Assembly: GCA_000320545.1 (NCBI GenBank)
Contig: ADNK01002331.1
Coordinates: forward strand, 1-59,463
Length of the DNA: 59,463 nucleotides
Direction: 5' to 3'
Source of the DNA: Bigelowiella natans CCMP2755
Lineage: Eukaryota; Cercozoa; Chlorarachniophyceae
Position numbers and translations under genes: made by a program. This document shows positions 34,311 to 44,600 of this stretch, in pieces; position 1 is the first letter of the stretch, and every line of letters starts with the position of its first letter. A model generated the notes under the pieces. The model was given only the letters and a program-made list of their open reading frames with translations, did not search any database and was not told the DNA's origin.

Positions 34311-36449
34311 TCGTGTAAGTGATACCGAAAGCAACAGAAGTCCGCGTTGCACCCCATAGACCTTGGTCATATTCGCCTCGAAACTAATCTGATAGCTCTC
34401 AGCAGGCTCAAGCAAGTGTGTCGGAATTCTAAGGACAGTGGTCTTCGACGACAGCGTCTCTGACAGGTCGATGGTTCTGCCGGACCGACCTGTTCTGCTA
34501 TTTGTGAGTCTCGATATCGCCCAGAGGTAGGAGAAGGAAGAGATATCTTCCGCCGACAAGCTGTTATTCTTCGACTGAAGATGGTGATTTATATCCGCTG
34601 TGAGAATGACATCTTGGCCAGAGCTTACGATACCAAAGCCGCTAAGAGTTATAGTGGGTGCAAAGCTTCGCTGCAGTGTGGTGTTGGTCTCCGCGCAAAT
34701 CTGTAGCTCGTTCGTGGATATGGAAGAGGAGTTGAAGCGAACACACGCCGTGATCCCCACCATAACCGAGGTCTGGTCATCAGCTTGGAACAGTGAGTTC
34801 AAGCTATGAACATTGACGTGCAGGGAGTCTCCAGCCCATGGACTCTCTCGACCACGAAAGCTCAAGACAGCAGAGGAGGAAGCATTGTGGGATAGTAGAT
34901 CCCAATTAAAAATTCTATGTATGCTATTGCTGGCTATAGATGCACAGGTGAGCGAAAAAGTCATGCTGAGCCCATCGCTGGTCCAAGATGTACTTGGACC
35001 TTCAATTCTCAAGCACGATTCTTCGAGGAATCGAGTAATACTGCTGCTACCAGTGCTTGGTGACAACGTTGCACCAATGGTGGGAGCAAGAGAAGGTGAC
35101 TGGGACGTAGATATCGGGTTTATGGTCGGTGCTGCTGTAGGCTGCGTTGACGGGCTTAAAGTGATTGGAATCGCTGTAGCCGGAGAAGCTGTGGGAACCG
35201 AAGACGGCGCCATTGAGGGAGAACGTGATGGAGATAGGGAAGGAATCATAGTCGGTGACGAAGTTGGTATTGTGGATGGAGAGAACGATGGAGATGAGGA
35301 AGGAACGATAGTCGGTGATGAAGTCGGCATTGTGGATGGCGTCATTGAGGGAGTGAGCGATGGAGATGAGGAAGGAACGATAGTCGGTGATGAAGTCGGC
35401 ATTGTGGATGGCGTCATTGAGGGAGAGAGCGATGGAGATGAGGAAGGAACGATAGTCGGTGATGAAGTCGGCATTGTGGATGGCGTCATTGAGGGAGAGA
35501 GCGATGGAGATGAGGAAGGAACGATAGTAGATGGAGAAGTAGAGGGTGTGCATGATGGGTTTTGAGTGGGTGCTGTGGAGGGTAACGCTGATGGGCTGAA
35601 TGTCGGACTCTTTGTGGCCCCAGTGACAGTTGGTGCATAAGTCACAGGAGACAAGGAGGGAGACTGAGAGGGATTTACAGATGGAGTCACAGAGGGGGAC
35701 TGGGAGGGAGAGGCAGATGGTGCATAAGTCACAGGAGACAAGGAGGGAGACTGAGAGGGATTTACAGATGGAGTCACAGAGGGGGACTGGGAGGGAGAGG
35801 CAGATGGTGCATAAGTCACAGGAGACAAGGAGGGAGACTGAGAGGGATTCACAGATGGAGTCACAGAGGGGGACTGGGAGGGAATTGCAGAAGGCGATTG
35901 AGAAGGCGCGGTTGATGGTGAGGTGGTTGGAGTCAGAGTAGGATTGACTGTTGGGAAATTCGTGGGAACAGGCGTTGGGAATTTCGTAGGAACAGGCGTT
36001 GGGAATTTCGTAGGAATCGCCGTTGGAAATTTTGTGGGAAGGGGCGTTGGGAAATTCGTGGGATTGGCATAGCAAATCTCTGTTTTCCTCGAAATACTGC
36101 TTGCACTCTTATCCACCAAAACTCCTGAAGAATGAATTCCAATGTGAAATTAAACAGAAGCATTTCGCATGGAGGTAGCAAGCGAGAGAAATCTACCTGG
36201 AAAGTACTGACATTTGTAGTTGTTATTAGAACTTTGAATTGTATAGCACAGTCCTTCTCCATATGTGTTTCCTATACTCTCACAATAACTTAAGCAAACA
36301 GAATCTCCCTGCCTTGGTGTGCCTTCGTAGCACGTTACTCCTGTTACATCACATGATTGTTGGGGCCTCCTGTTGGCAGTAAAGCTATTGCATGAAACCG
36401 AACCAGTAGCCGTAGAAGGTAACAACAAAAGCAGTGGGAGGAGGCGCAT
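29306..36449 (-). CDS. Adhesion-GPCR-like receptor: P/T/S stalk, REJ-like region, GPS site, seven TM helices
   Basis: Ten exons: 36449-36197, 36124-34326, 34141-33479, 33337-33127, 32915-32731, 32587-32328, 32229-32063, 31919-31470, 31195-30576 and 30442-29306. All phases agree, giving about 1,914 aa. The start MRLLPLLLLLPSTATG is a signal peptide. Residues of about 110-380 are a Pro/Thr/Ser stalk of PTKFPTPVPT and SPSQSPSVTPS repeats. Then comes an REJ/PKD-like ectodomain (LDAGSASYDPEE, FEWSC). The GPS motif has its Cys/Trp pattern in LKLCRFWD, WSGEGCVY and LCVCNHLTEF, where the His-Leu-Thr is the expected self-cleavage point. Two TM helices follow in exon 9 and five in exon 10 (for example LGIITLPYYIGFTLYCLIVF). 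The cytosolic tail of about 180 residues is basic and Ser-rich. REJ plus GPS also occurs in polycystin-1, but that has 11 helices. The seven-helix part may be THH1/TOM1-like, which I hold loosely. Confidence 0.85.
30442..30475. repeat. (CT)n tract overlapping a 3' splice site
   Basis: On the coding (minus) strand this is (GA)n running directly into the last exon, GGGCACAACTTGATC. Any of its AG pairs could act as acceptor; only steps of three or six bases keep the frame. Confidence 0.8.
34270..34311. repeat. (CA)n(CG)n alternating purine-pyrimidine tract
   Basis: About 13 CA units are followed by about 7 CG units, ending 14 bases before the 5' splice site of the second intron of the GPS-7TM gene (exon end 34326). 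Such tracts are classic Z-DNA formers. Confidence 0.85.
35230..35890 (-). repeat. Coding minisatellites in the Pro/Thr/Ser stalk
   Basis: Two in-frame tandem repeats lie inside exon 2 of the GPS-7TM gene. One has a 24-residue (72-bp) unit beginning IVPSSSPSLSPSMTPS, three full and one partial copy. The other has a 29-residue (87-bp) unit beginning YAPSASPSQSPSVTPS, about three copies. Copies are nearly identical at base level, so the stalk length is probably polymorphic. Confidence 0.9.
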
Positions 36450-37133
36450 AGCACCGGGTTCTGGTAAGAGTTAGCAGGGTTACAGGAGTTTCAAGTGGCA
36501 GCCTTGTCGTAGGAATAAAATCCCATGAGTACCGCTATTTTCGCTACATAAATTCTATAAATAGAGGCAATTTCTTCTCGCACTGGCCACACGCGTGAAA
36601 ATAGATCTAGGTAACAGATCCAGTAACGTTATTTCGTCATTTCTTCTCCCTCATTCCATCCTGTATTCTCGAGTATTCTTAGCCGGTGGATGCGAAACGA
36701 AGCCTCACTTCTTCATGGTGGTCCTATTGAGGAGGATGTGGAAGTTTGCACACCCAATCATCCTTTTGATTGCACCATTAGTTCATTCACGTATTCATTC
36801 ATGTTCAGAGTGAATAAACCCGCCAACGTTGCAGCCCACCTCTTTTGAACCTCTCCTTCGGTGACGGTACGTCGATTAACATTTGAGGGCAGTTGAGAGT
36901 AGCAAGGGTAAATTAGCGAACTGGAATGCAGATTCTCGGCGACGTCATTCGCACACTTCTTCTTCTTCCAGCTTCCTTCTGCTTTCTTTTTTCTTCTCAA
37001 CCCAAAATTCATGGCGGATGCGAAATGCTCGAATCTCTCATCAGATTTCTTGCGGTACGTCGCCTTTTAATTGGGAGAGGAGAAGGTTGATGATGATAAC
37101 AAGAACGAGTCGTTGAGCTCTTCTTCTTATTCT

Positions 37134-37175
<42 letters not shown>

Positions 37176-37620
37176 CTCCTCCTCCTCCCGCTCATTCTCC
37201 CGCAGCCATCATCATCATTTTCATGGGTCATTTTTATGCATGTTGATTGGGCGGCGGGGAGAAATTACAAGTAAAAGGCTACTGATACTAATGATAAGCA
37301 TTCTACTAATGATCATCCTCATTATGCTTTCGACTGGGCCTTATTAGAACACTTCACCCAGTCATTCACAGCATCGAACATGATATTGTTTCGTCACGTT
37401 CATTCTAGTGAACTATTACAACAACAGTTTATCTGTCAACAGTGCATATGCCCTGCATAAGCTTTTGCTGCTACGCCCGCCGCGGGCTGCGCATCTATCG
37501 TATGTATAATAATGACTAGACAAATCGAACTTTATCTCCTTATCATTATTGTACGTCATTGGCGTTCCAGCGCCCTTTATTTTTGACACAATTTGGTTTG
37601 CATTGTTGCATGGTCACGTA

Positions 37621-37775
37621 GCGTGCATGCAAATGCGTGGCTGCGATGCACACATGCAAGCAGCTATAGCTACGTCATGCACGCCGTCGTATATCGAGCG
37701 GCGCGCAATAAGCACAGGGCATCGCTGTTATATAATCACAATGCACGTGCGTGTGATCGATGATCAAGACAGAGC
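37621..37775 (+). repeat. Direct repeat, copy 1 (about 155 bp)
   Basis: The unit starts GCGTGCATGCAAATGCGTGG and ends near GTGTGATCGATGATCAAGAC. It is highly similar to the copy at 37847, with a few indels. Confidence 0.95.
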
Positions 37776-37846
37776 TCGACGTATCGTAAGTATTGTACTA
37801 ATTGTTTTTCAATTGTCACAGCATCGTATGTGAGCATGCACACCAT

Positions 37847-38006
37847 GCGTGCATTCAAATGCGTGGCTGCGATGCACACATGCAAGCAGCTATAGCTACG
37901 CCACGCCGTCGTATCGAGCGGCGCGCAATAAGCACAGGGCATCGCTGTTGTATAATCACAATACCCTAATGCACGTGCGTGTGATCGATGATCACAAGAC
38001 AGAGAC
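37847..38006 (+). repeat. Direct repeat, copy 2 (about 160 bp)
   Basis: It starts GCGTGCATTCAAATGCGTGG and follows copy 1 after 71 bp. It includes GAGCGGCGCGCAATAAGCAC and the palindromic word GATCGATGATC found in copy 1. Confidence 0.95.
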
Positions 38007-38410
38007 GCTGATTTCGAAGGAACGTACGCTTGCATGCGTTGCTGTTAATCATTACACATTATTTGCGATCGTGGGTGATATGCATGATGTAAACATGAAT
38101 TAGCACATATCAGTACCTGTGCGCTTTCGTGTTGTGGATCAATATTGATTTGAATGGAATCGATGATCAATGGCAACTAAAATGGTTTACATAAAGAGCA
38201 CCGGTGGCGGCGCTGTACACATTTTCTAGATAGATTTTAGTGTGAAAAAAATATTTTCTAAATGAAAAAGCACTACCGTAAACAATTTCCTCTAGAAAAT
38301 TTAAGAAATGTGGAAAAGTCGATTCACAGCTCGGTGCCTGCGCGCGCTCCCTCGATCCTCGTCTAAATAATATATATATATATTTTTCTGCTTCATAGAA
38401 GATCGAACCA

Positions 38411-41400
38411 TTATCCTCTAGCTTTTCTTAGATCCCTATTAACTCTTTCTACTTTTGTAGCCAAGTCGTTCTTCTCATTCTCCAGCTGTTCGTACTGTGC
38501 TTCGAGCTGTTCTATACTTAACTCTCCAGCTGTAGAGCTTCCAATACCCGCCTCACGCTTCTTGATTTCACCGGAGATTTGGAACATCTGCATCACAACG
38601 TTGCACATCTTTGAATCGTACTCATCCGCAAGATCCTCAAGCTGCTGCAGCTTGGATCCCACCTCCGTGGTGTTATGCTTCTGCGTCTTTTCCTCCCCAG
38701 GCTGTAGCAAGTTTGTGTGGCGAGATATATTATCGAGATGCGTTTGGATCGCCTTGGAATGCGTGTACAGCATGTACTTTTTCATGCGCTGCTGAAGCTG
38801 GTGGTGAGACATGTGGTCACCTACTTCTCCTCCCTGCAACTCCATCTTAAGAGCCACAACTTCCTCAATTTCTGAGTCCTGCGTCCTTGGCTCATCGCTT
38901 GAACGCGTGATAAAGAGATCCGCACAGCAGAATTGAAGAAGTTTATGGAACAACTGTAAGAATCTAGGGTGCCTGTCTTCCCATTGCTTGCTGAGAATAT
39001 GTGCGGTTGTGTGGACAAGAACAAGGATGAACTCTCCAACGTTCTTTAGTCTGTCTCTTCGGATAAAGAGGTTATGGTCTTCGCCCTCATCTGGATGGTC
39101 TGGCACAGGAGATGTCGAATGATGATACCAGAAAGAGTTCTTGTATGCGGTCTGGAAGGGGTTGACAGGAAGCTCCGAGGCGAGCAAAACCAGCGGTGGA
39201 GTGGGAATTGGTAAGCCCTTGTCGTCCTTCTCGTCTGTCTTCAACTCCTTCACAAAATTAAGCCCATGTTTGTATAAGACCTTGATCAGTGAGAGGCCGA
39301 AGCGGTGGAGGATGATTTCGTGGTTCGTTAGCTCCTCAAGCTCGCAGATCACGGGCTCCGTTAGCTCTGATGAGGATTGATATACTCTGTCCTTCTCGTC
39401 CACGAAGTTGGACCTCTGCCAGTCCTTAGTCGTCTTTCGGTAAGCCTTCATCAGATCCTCGATATTTTTTAGTTTCTTGAAGATCTCGAGCTCATGCGGC
39501 TTGACGGTCTGGCCAAACTCTTGCTGAAATTGTTCCATCGAGTACTCGGTCAGCACAACCGCGTCCTCCTCGGAGAATCCTACCCCACGACCTGCCCATG
39601 ACTGCGCAGCATTTCGAACCACAGAGTCTTGCTGCGATGATTTCGACAGGAATTGCATGTGGTTTGCCAGCCGCTTCTTGTTCTTTCGCTTCTTCTTGCG
39701 GTTTTCAAGCTCCTTCTCGAGCATGTCGAGCTGGCGCTCCTGCTCGACAAGGATAGCTTCGTGGAGCATCTTTTCGTCGTCGCGGTACTGCTTGAGGATC
39801 ATGTCCGACGCCTTCTTACCGTCTCCCATATTCTTCAGATACTTCTCCTTCTCTTCAGTAACAGTCTTGTGGTCCTTACCGAGCGCCATCTTGATGCGTT
39901 TCTCAGCACGCTCGCGCTCACGTTGTCGAATTCGCTCAATCTGGGCCTCCTTTTCGGCCTTGAGCTTCTTCATTTCCTCGGCATGTTTATTGGCTTGCTC
40001 AGCAGCACTGTCCATCATCTTCTGGGCTGCATCGTTCTTTAGCTCTGCATCCTCCCATTCGACGCCGTCACAAGTTTCATTGGGGAAGAACTTTTTGAAT
40101 GTCTTCTTCACTTGGTCATTCTGCTTTTGCTTCATCTCCCTGTATGATTGTTGCTGTTTCTTCATCATTTCGGCAAGTGGCACATCACCATCCTCCTGAA
40201 GCTTAGCCAGGTCGGCCTGTGCCTTTTTGACAACGTCTTTGCGTTGTTCCTTGAATCGATTCTTAAATACAGCCTCAATTACGTCCTTGGCGTGTTCCTT
40301 CTTAGTCTCCTCGTCGGTGAAGTGCGAAAGAGCATCTTCGATCTGCTGGATCTCTTCAGTGCTGATGCCGTCTTTGTTTACGGTTTGGTCGCCTGAGTTT
40401 TTCTTCTTGCGCCTTCGAGCTAGCATGCGCTTGCGGCGGGCCTTCATTCGGTCCTGTGCAGCTTTTCGCTCGTCCTGCAGTTTCTTCTCCTCCGAGGCGC
40501 GTGAGGTAGTAAAGCTGTCAAGGAGGTTGTTAATCTGGCTCTTCGCCTTTTCTGAGTCAGACACCTCCTTTTCTTTGGCCTCTCGACGTTTGGCTTCTTC
40601 TTCGAGCTCTCTGATACGCTTCTGAAGATCGTCGACGTCTGCGTTCTCGTCAACCTTTTTCTCAACGATATCATCATTACTATCAGTGAGGTTCTTCTTC
40701 TGCTTCTCATTCCATTCATCAATCTGGGCTTTGGCCTCATCCTTCTTTAACTTCATATTTTGGGCCTCCTCCTTGCTGAGGTTCAGAATTTTCTCGGCTT
40801 CTTCATTGCGCAACTTTGCTTCGGACTTCGATTCCTCATCCTGGATTTTGTTCATCTCCTCGATGAACTCCAGTTTTTGTACGTCATTTTTATCGGAGGA
40901 TTCAAACTTCCTCCTCAGCTTCTCACGACGACGGCGTAATTTGTCTCGGAGCTTTTGGCGCGCAAGGTCGCTGTCAGCCTTGAGTTTCATTGCAGCGTTG
41001 TCGCGTTCTGCACGTGATTTCTTTAGTAGATCCGCAACATCCTTGTCGACCTTTGCATCGTTCTTCTTTCGGAGTTCGTTCAGTAGGCGTTCCTGCTCCT
41101 TTGCAGCCTTGGCCTTGAGCTTCTCGACCATAGCATCGTACTCCTCCTGCATTCTTAGGCGCTCCTCAGGATCAGAGGCGCCTTCAAGGTTCTTTCTGTG
41201 CATTGCGAGCTTCTTCTGTACCTGGCGCTCAATTGCATCAGAAATTTTCTTCTCTGCCTCAGCCTCTTGTTGCATAGCCTTGGTCGCGCCGTCGACGGTA
41301 TTCTCAATCTTCTGCTCAAGCTCCTGCTCGAAACCCTCCATTTGATCTTTCACCTTTTCAGAAAGTTTCTTTTCTTGTTCGAGCTGTTCCTGAAGCAAGC

Positions 41401-41641
41401 TTACCTGTTCTTTCAGCACACCTTGCTCGATCTTCTTCACCTCTTCGTCATTGGCATCCTTGCCTTCATCCTGAAGCTTCTTTTTCTCCGCCTCAGCCCT
41501 GGCCTTGGCAGCCGCCATGCGCTTTCTCATTCTGGCCTTCATAATGTCCATCTGTTTTTTCTTGGATGACTGAAGTTCCGTGAGCCTTTTGCTGCGCTCC
41601 TTATCGGCCATGCTGATATTATATGCAGAGTAATATTATAT

Positions 41642-41678
<37 letters not shown>

Positions 41679-44600
41679 CATACACCAGCATGAATATAAA
41701 TAAATACATAACAGCAAAACTCAATATATAGTGTGTTGTGTGAGAGATATCGGTACACATTATGTATGATCGAAGCAGCAGCAGCAGTTGCTTAAATATA
41801 TGTGCGTGCTTTTTTATTAAAGTCAAAATCCTCTGTAAATGAGAAATCGAGTTTATTGTATTCACGGAAATGGGAGAACTCCTTTCAAACTCCAAACCTG
41901 ATAAGGCCGTTGATAGTGGCCTCTTCGTTCATGCGAGACTTGGCTTCATCGATCAACCTTTGCTTAAGTCGTTGCTCCTCAGCATCCTTACCTTCGAGAA
42001 GCTTCCGCATCTTCTCTTCGTATTCGGCTTTGAGTTTATCAGCATCGATGTTGTTTGAAACGTTGCCATCCCCTGTCTGGATGCTGTTGAGAACCTGCTC
42101 CTTGACGAGCTCCGAGGCAGTGTCTTTCTCTTTATCTTTTGCGTTGTTTCGCTTGGATTCCATATCAGCCTTCATCTCCGCAAGTCTCTTCTCTCGTGCA
42201 GCTTTACGTTTCCTGGCGAGTTCCTGGAGACGCTTCTTGCGCTGTTCAGCAGCCCCGTCGCCCTCTCCAACCTCCATAGCTAGTTGGACTTCGGACTCCT
42301 TTAGGATACCAATGGAGTTGTCATCTGAGACTCCAGACGAAGAAATGAGCTTTTGGAACTCCAACTCGTCTTGGTGCATTCGTTCTTGCTCGAGCCTTAA
42401 CTCTTCGGCGTGCTTGCGTTCCATTTCGAGCCTCTTCTGCCGCTGACGGTCAACCTTGTCTTGAAGTTCCTTAATTCTCTTGAGGCGCTCCGCAGCTGCC
42501 TTAGCCTCTTCGTCATCCTCGGCGTCCTCGAGCGCGTCTGTGATGTCCACCAGCCCATTTTTAGATTCATCCTCAACCTTCTTTAGCTCATCTTCTGCCT
42601 TCTTAAGCTCCTCAAGGTCTTTCTTCTCCTCCTCCGTCTTTTTCTCCTCGACAGCGCCTGCAATCTCACCAGCAACCTCGAGCTTGGCTTTCTCCTCTGC
42701 TTCCTTGCGAAGCCTCTCCTCCAGCTCCTTTTTCTTTGCTTCGTGCTCCTTCTTGAGTTCCTCGATCTTATCCTTTAGCGCTTTGATGGCGGCGTCATTC
42801 TCCTCGTCCTTCATCTTGCTCTGTAACTTGAGCTTCTCGAGATTACCACGGAGAACCTTGGCCTCGCTGTCTAGTGACGAGTCGACGATACCGGCAAATG
42901 GATCTGTCGGATCGAATGGCTCGGCTCTCAGAAGAGTTTGCGACTTCTCGTCAAAAACGAAGCCACCCTTCATTCCCAGTAGGCCGGAGAGTACCTTGGC
43001 CATGTCAGGATTAATGCCACGGAACAGATTAGTAGACTTTGCTGCAACTTCTTCCTCGCGCTTGTTGAGAAGCTCGTTGGCCACATGATCGTGCTGGTCA
43101 GAAGCATTTTGCGCCGCGTCATCGAGCGTCGACTTAAGTTTAGATAAGTCTCCTCGTAGCTTGAGGCACTTTTCGCCGATGACCTTGGCTTTCTTGATCA
43201 TACGAAGGTGCTGTTTTTGCTGCTCGCGTTTGAGCTTATCGTCGCCACCAGGTGTGTTTGCTGCGGCCTTCTTGATGGCAGCAAACTTCTCGTCAAGCTT
43301 TGCAATCCGCTTCAAGACTTCGTTGATGCTGAAATTGAAGGCGTTCAGCTTCACGACGAGAGCGTCCTGAACCTTCTTCTCCATGAAATCAAGGTCGCTT
43401 AGAGCCTTGATGATAGGGACGCCAACTACCTCAACATGTGCACCGAAGCCGCGACGTCGTGTCCTTTCCTGTTCAATCCCACGGAAGAGGTTCATAATGT
43501 GCTGCTGAAGAATGCGGCATTGGTTGCGAACCTCAGTGATGGTGTAATCCTCATTACGGATCGTGTTGATCGCATTAGGCATGTCGCTGGTGCAGATTTG
43601 CCAAAGTCGTAAGCGCATATCTTCGAGCCGCCACTGAAAAGATTTGCGTGCGGATATCTCCGCCAAGACGAGACGGCGAACTGCCTCTCCAAATCCTTCG
43701 CCCGAAGTCTTAAGCTGCACGTTCATCTTGACGGCGAGGACAGATTTGAGATGGTCCGTCTCCTCGCTCATGTGCTTGTAGAAGGAGCGCAAATCCTCTT
43801 CTTGCGACTTGAACTGTTGCGTGAAGTCCTCACGAGAAAGCTCCAGCTGCTTGTATAGAGAATGGAAGTCGAAGTCTTCGGTCGAGACCTGATTCTGCCA
43901 CTCGTACATGTGAGCTTTCTCCACGCCCTCACCATTGTCGATCTTAGATTTGACACTTCTCTTCGACGCATCTCCCTGTATAATCTTTTCCCCTGCTATG
44001 GGTGGATCTTTTTCCATGGAGGTAGATAGAATGGGTTGAGTAACATCGAGATCTTTTGTCACGGTCTTGTTGATGACCGGCTTTCCAGGTTGTACGACCC
44101 CTGCTGCTGGTACAGAAACACCTCCGGTAAGGTCAAGCTCTTTGGGGTCTCGTAGCCCTTTGGATGTATCCTTCTGCTGGACGACAGAGCCCTTAGAATG
44201 GAAGTGCCACAGGTTAAGGCTATTGCTTTTCGCCTTCGTACGGTAGCGAGCGTTGGCAGCGTTGGCGGTGCCCCATCCGGTGTTACGGAAGACGTAGGAG
44301 CCAATGATCAGACCGAGAAGGACAGCGAGAACTAATCCCGCCATGATACCAATCATTGTCCAGTCGGGCGTCAGGAGTAGGTCGTCCTCCTTGCTCACGC
44401 CGAGCGAGTTTAGATTCTCAATCGTGAATGGCAAAATGCGCGCTTCGCCTGGGCACTGCGAGGTCGAAGGTAAGACACGGTAGATCGTGCTCCGCGAGGT
44501 GGTGGCTGAGGCATCAGCGAATACGTATGTCCCTGCCTGCTTAAACGTATATGCAAAGACACTGACTGACGTAGCATTTGCCTGCAGCCTCGACTTAAGT

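Larger units (their letters stand above)
36450..38410. other. Intergenic region between two minus-strand genes
   Basis: It contains the upstream region of the GPS-7TM gene, a GA tract at about 37136-37171, the direct repeat listed separately and the 3' region of the giant gene. No exon with a protein motif was found. Confidence 0.6.

Noticed and set aside
35047-36075. Second long minus-strand frame across the Pro/Thr/Ser stalk
   Set aside because: It is out of frame with the signal-peptide exon and the downstream REJ-like region. It stays open only because the minisatellite units are multiples of three.
37549-38103. Open frames on both strands over the direct repeat
   Set aside because: They follow the repeat copies, contain no family motif and have no splice support.
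40686-41345. Long plus-strand Ser/Phe/Leu-rich open stretch opposite the coiled-coil exon
   Set aside because: Antisense of Lys/Glu/Arg-rich coiled coil naturally gives Phe/Leu/Ser. No start context, splice sites or family motif.
38411-41611. A separate gene starting at the Met-Ala-Asp codons at 41611
   Set aside because: Possible, but the phase-perfect donor at 41898 and acceptor at 41613, the same coiled-coil style on both sides and the microsatellite-bearing intron favour one gene. Kept as the main alternative.
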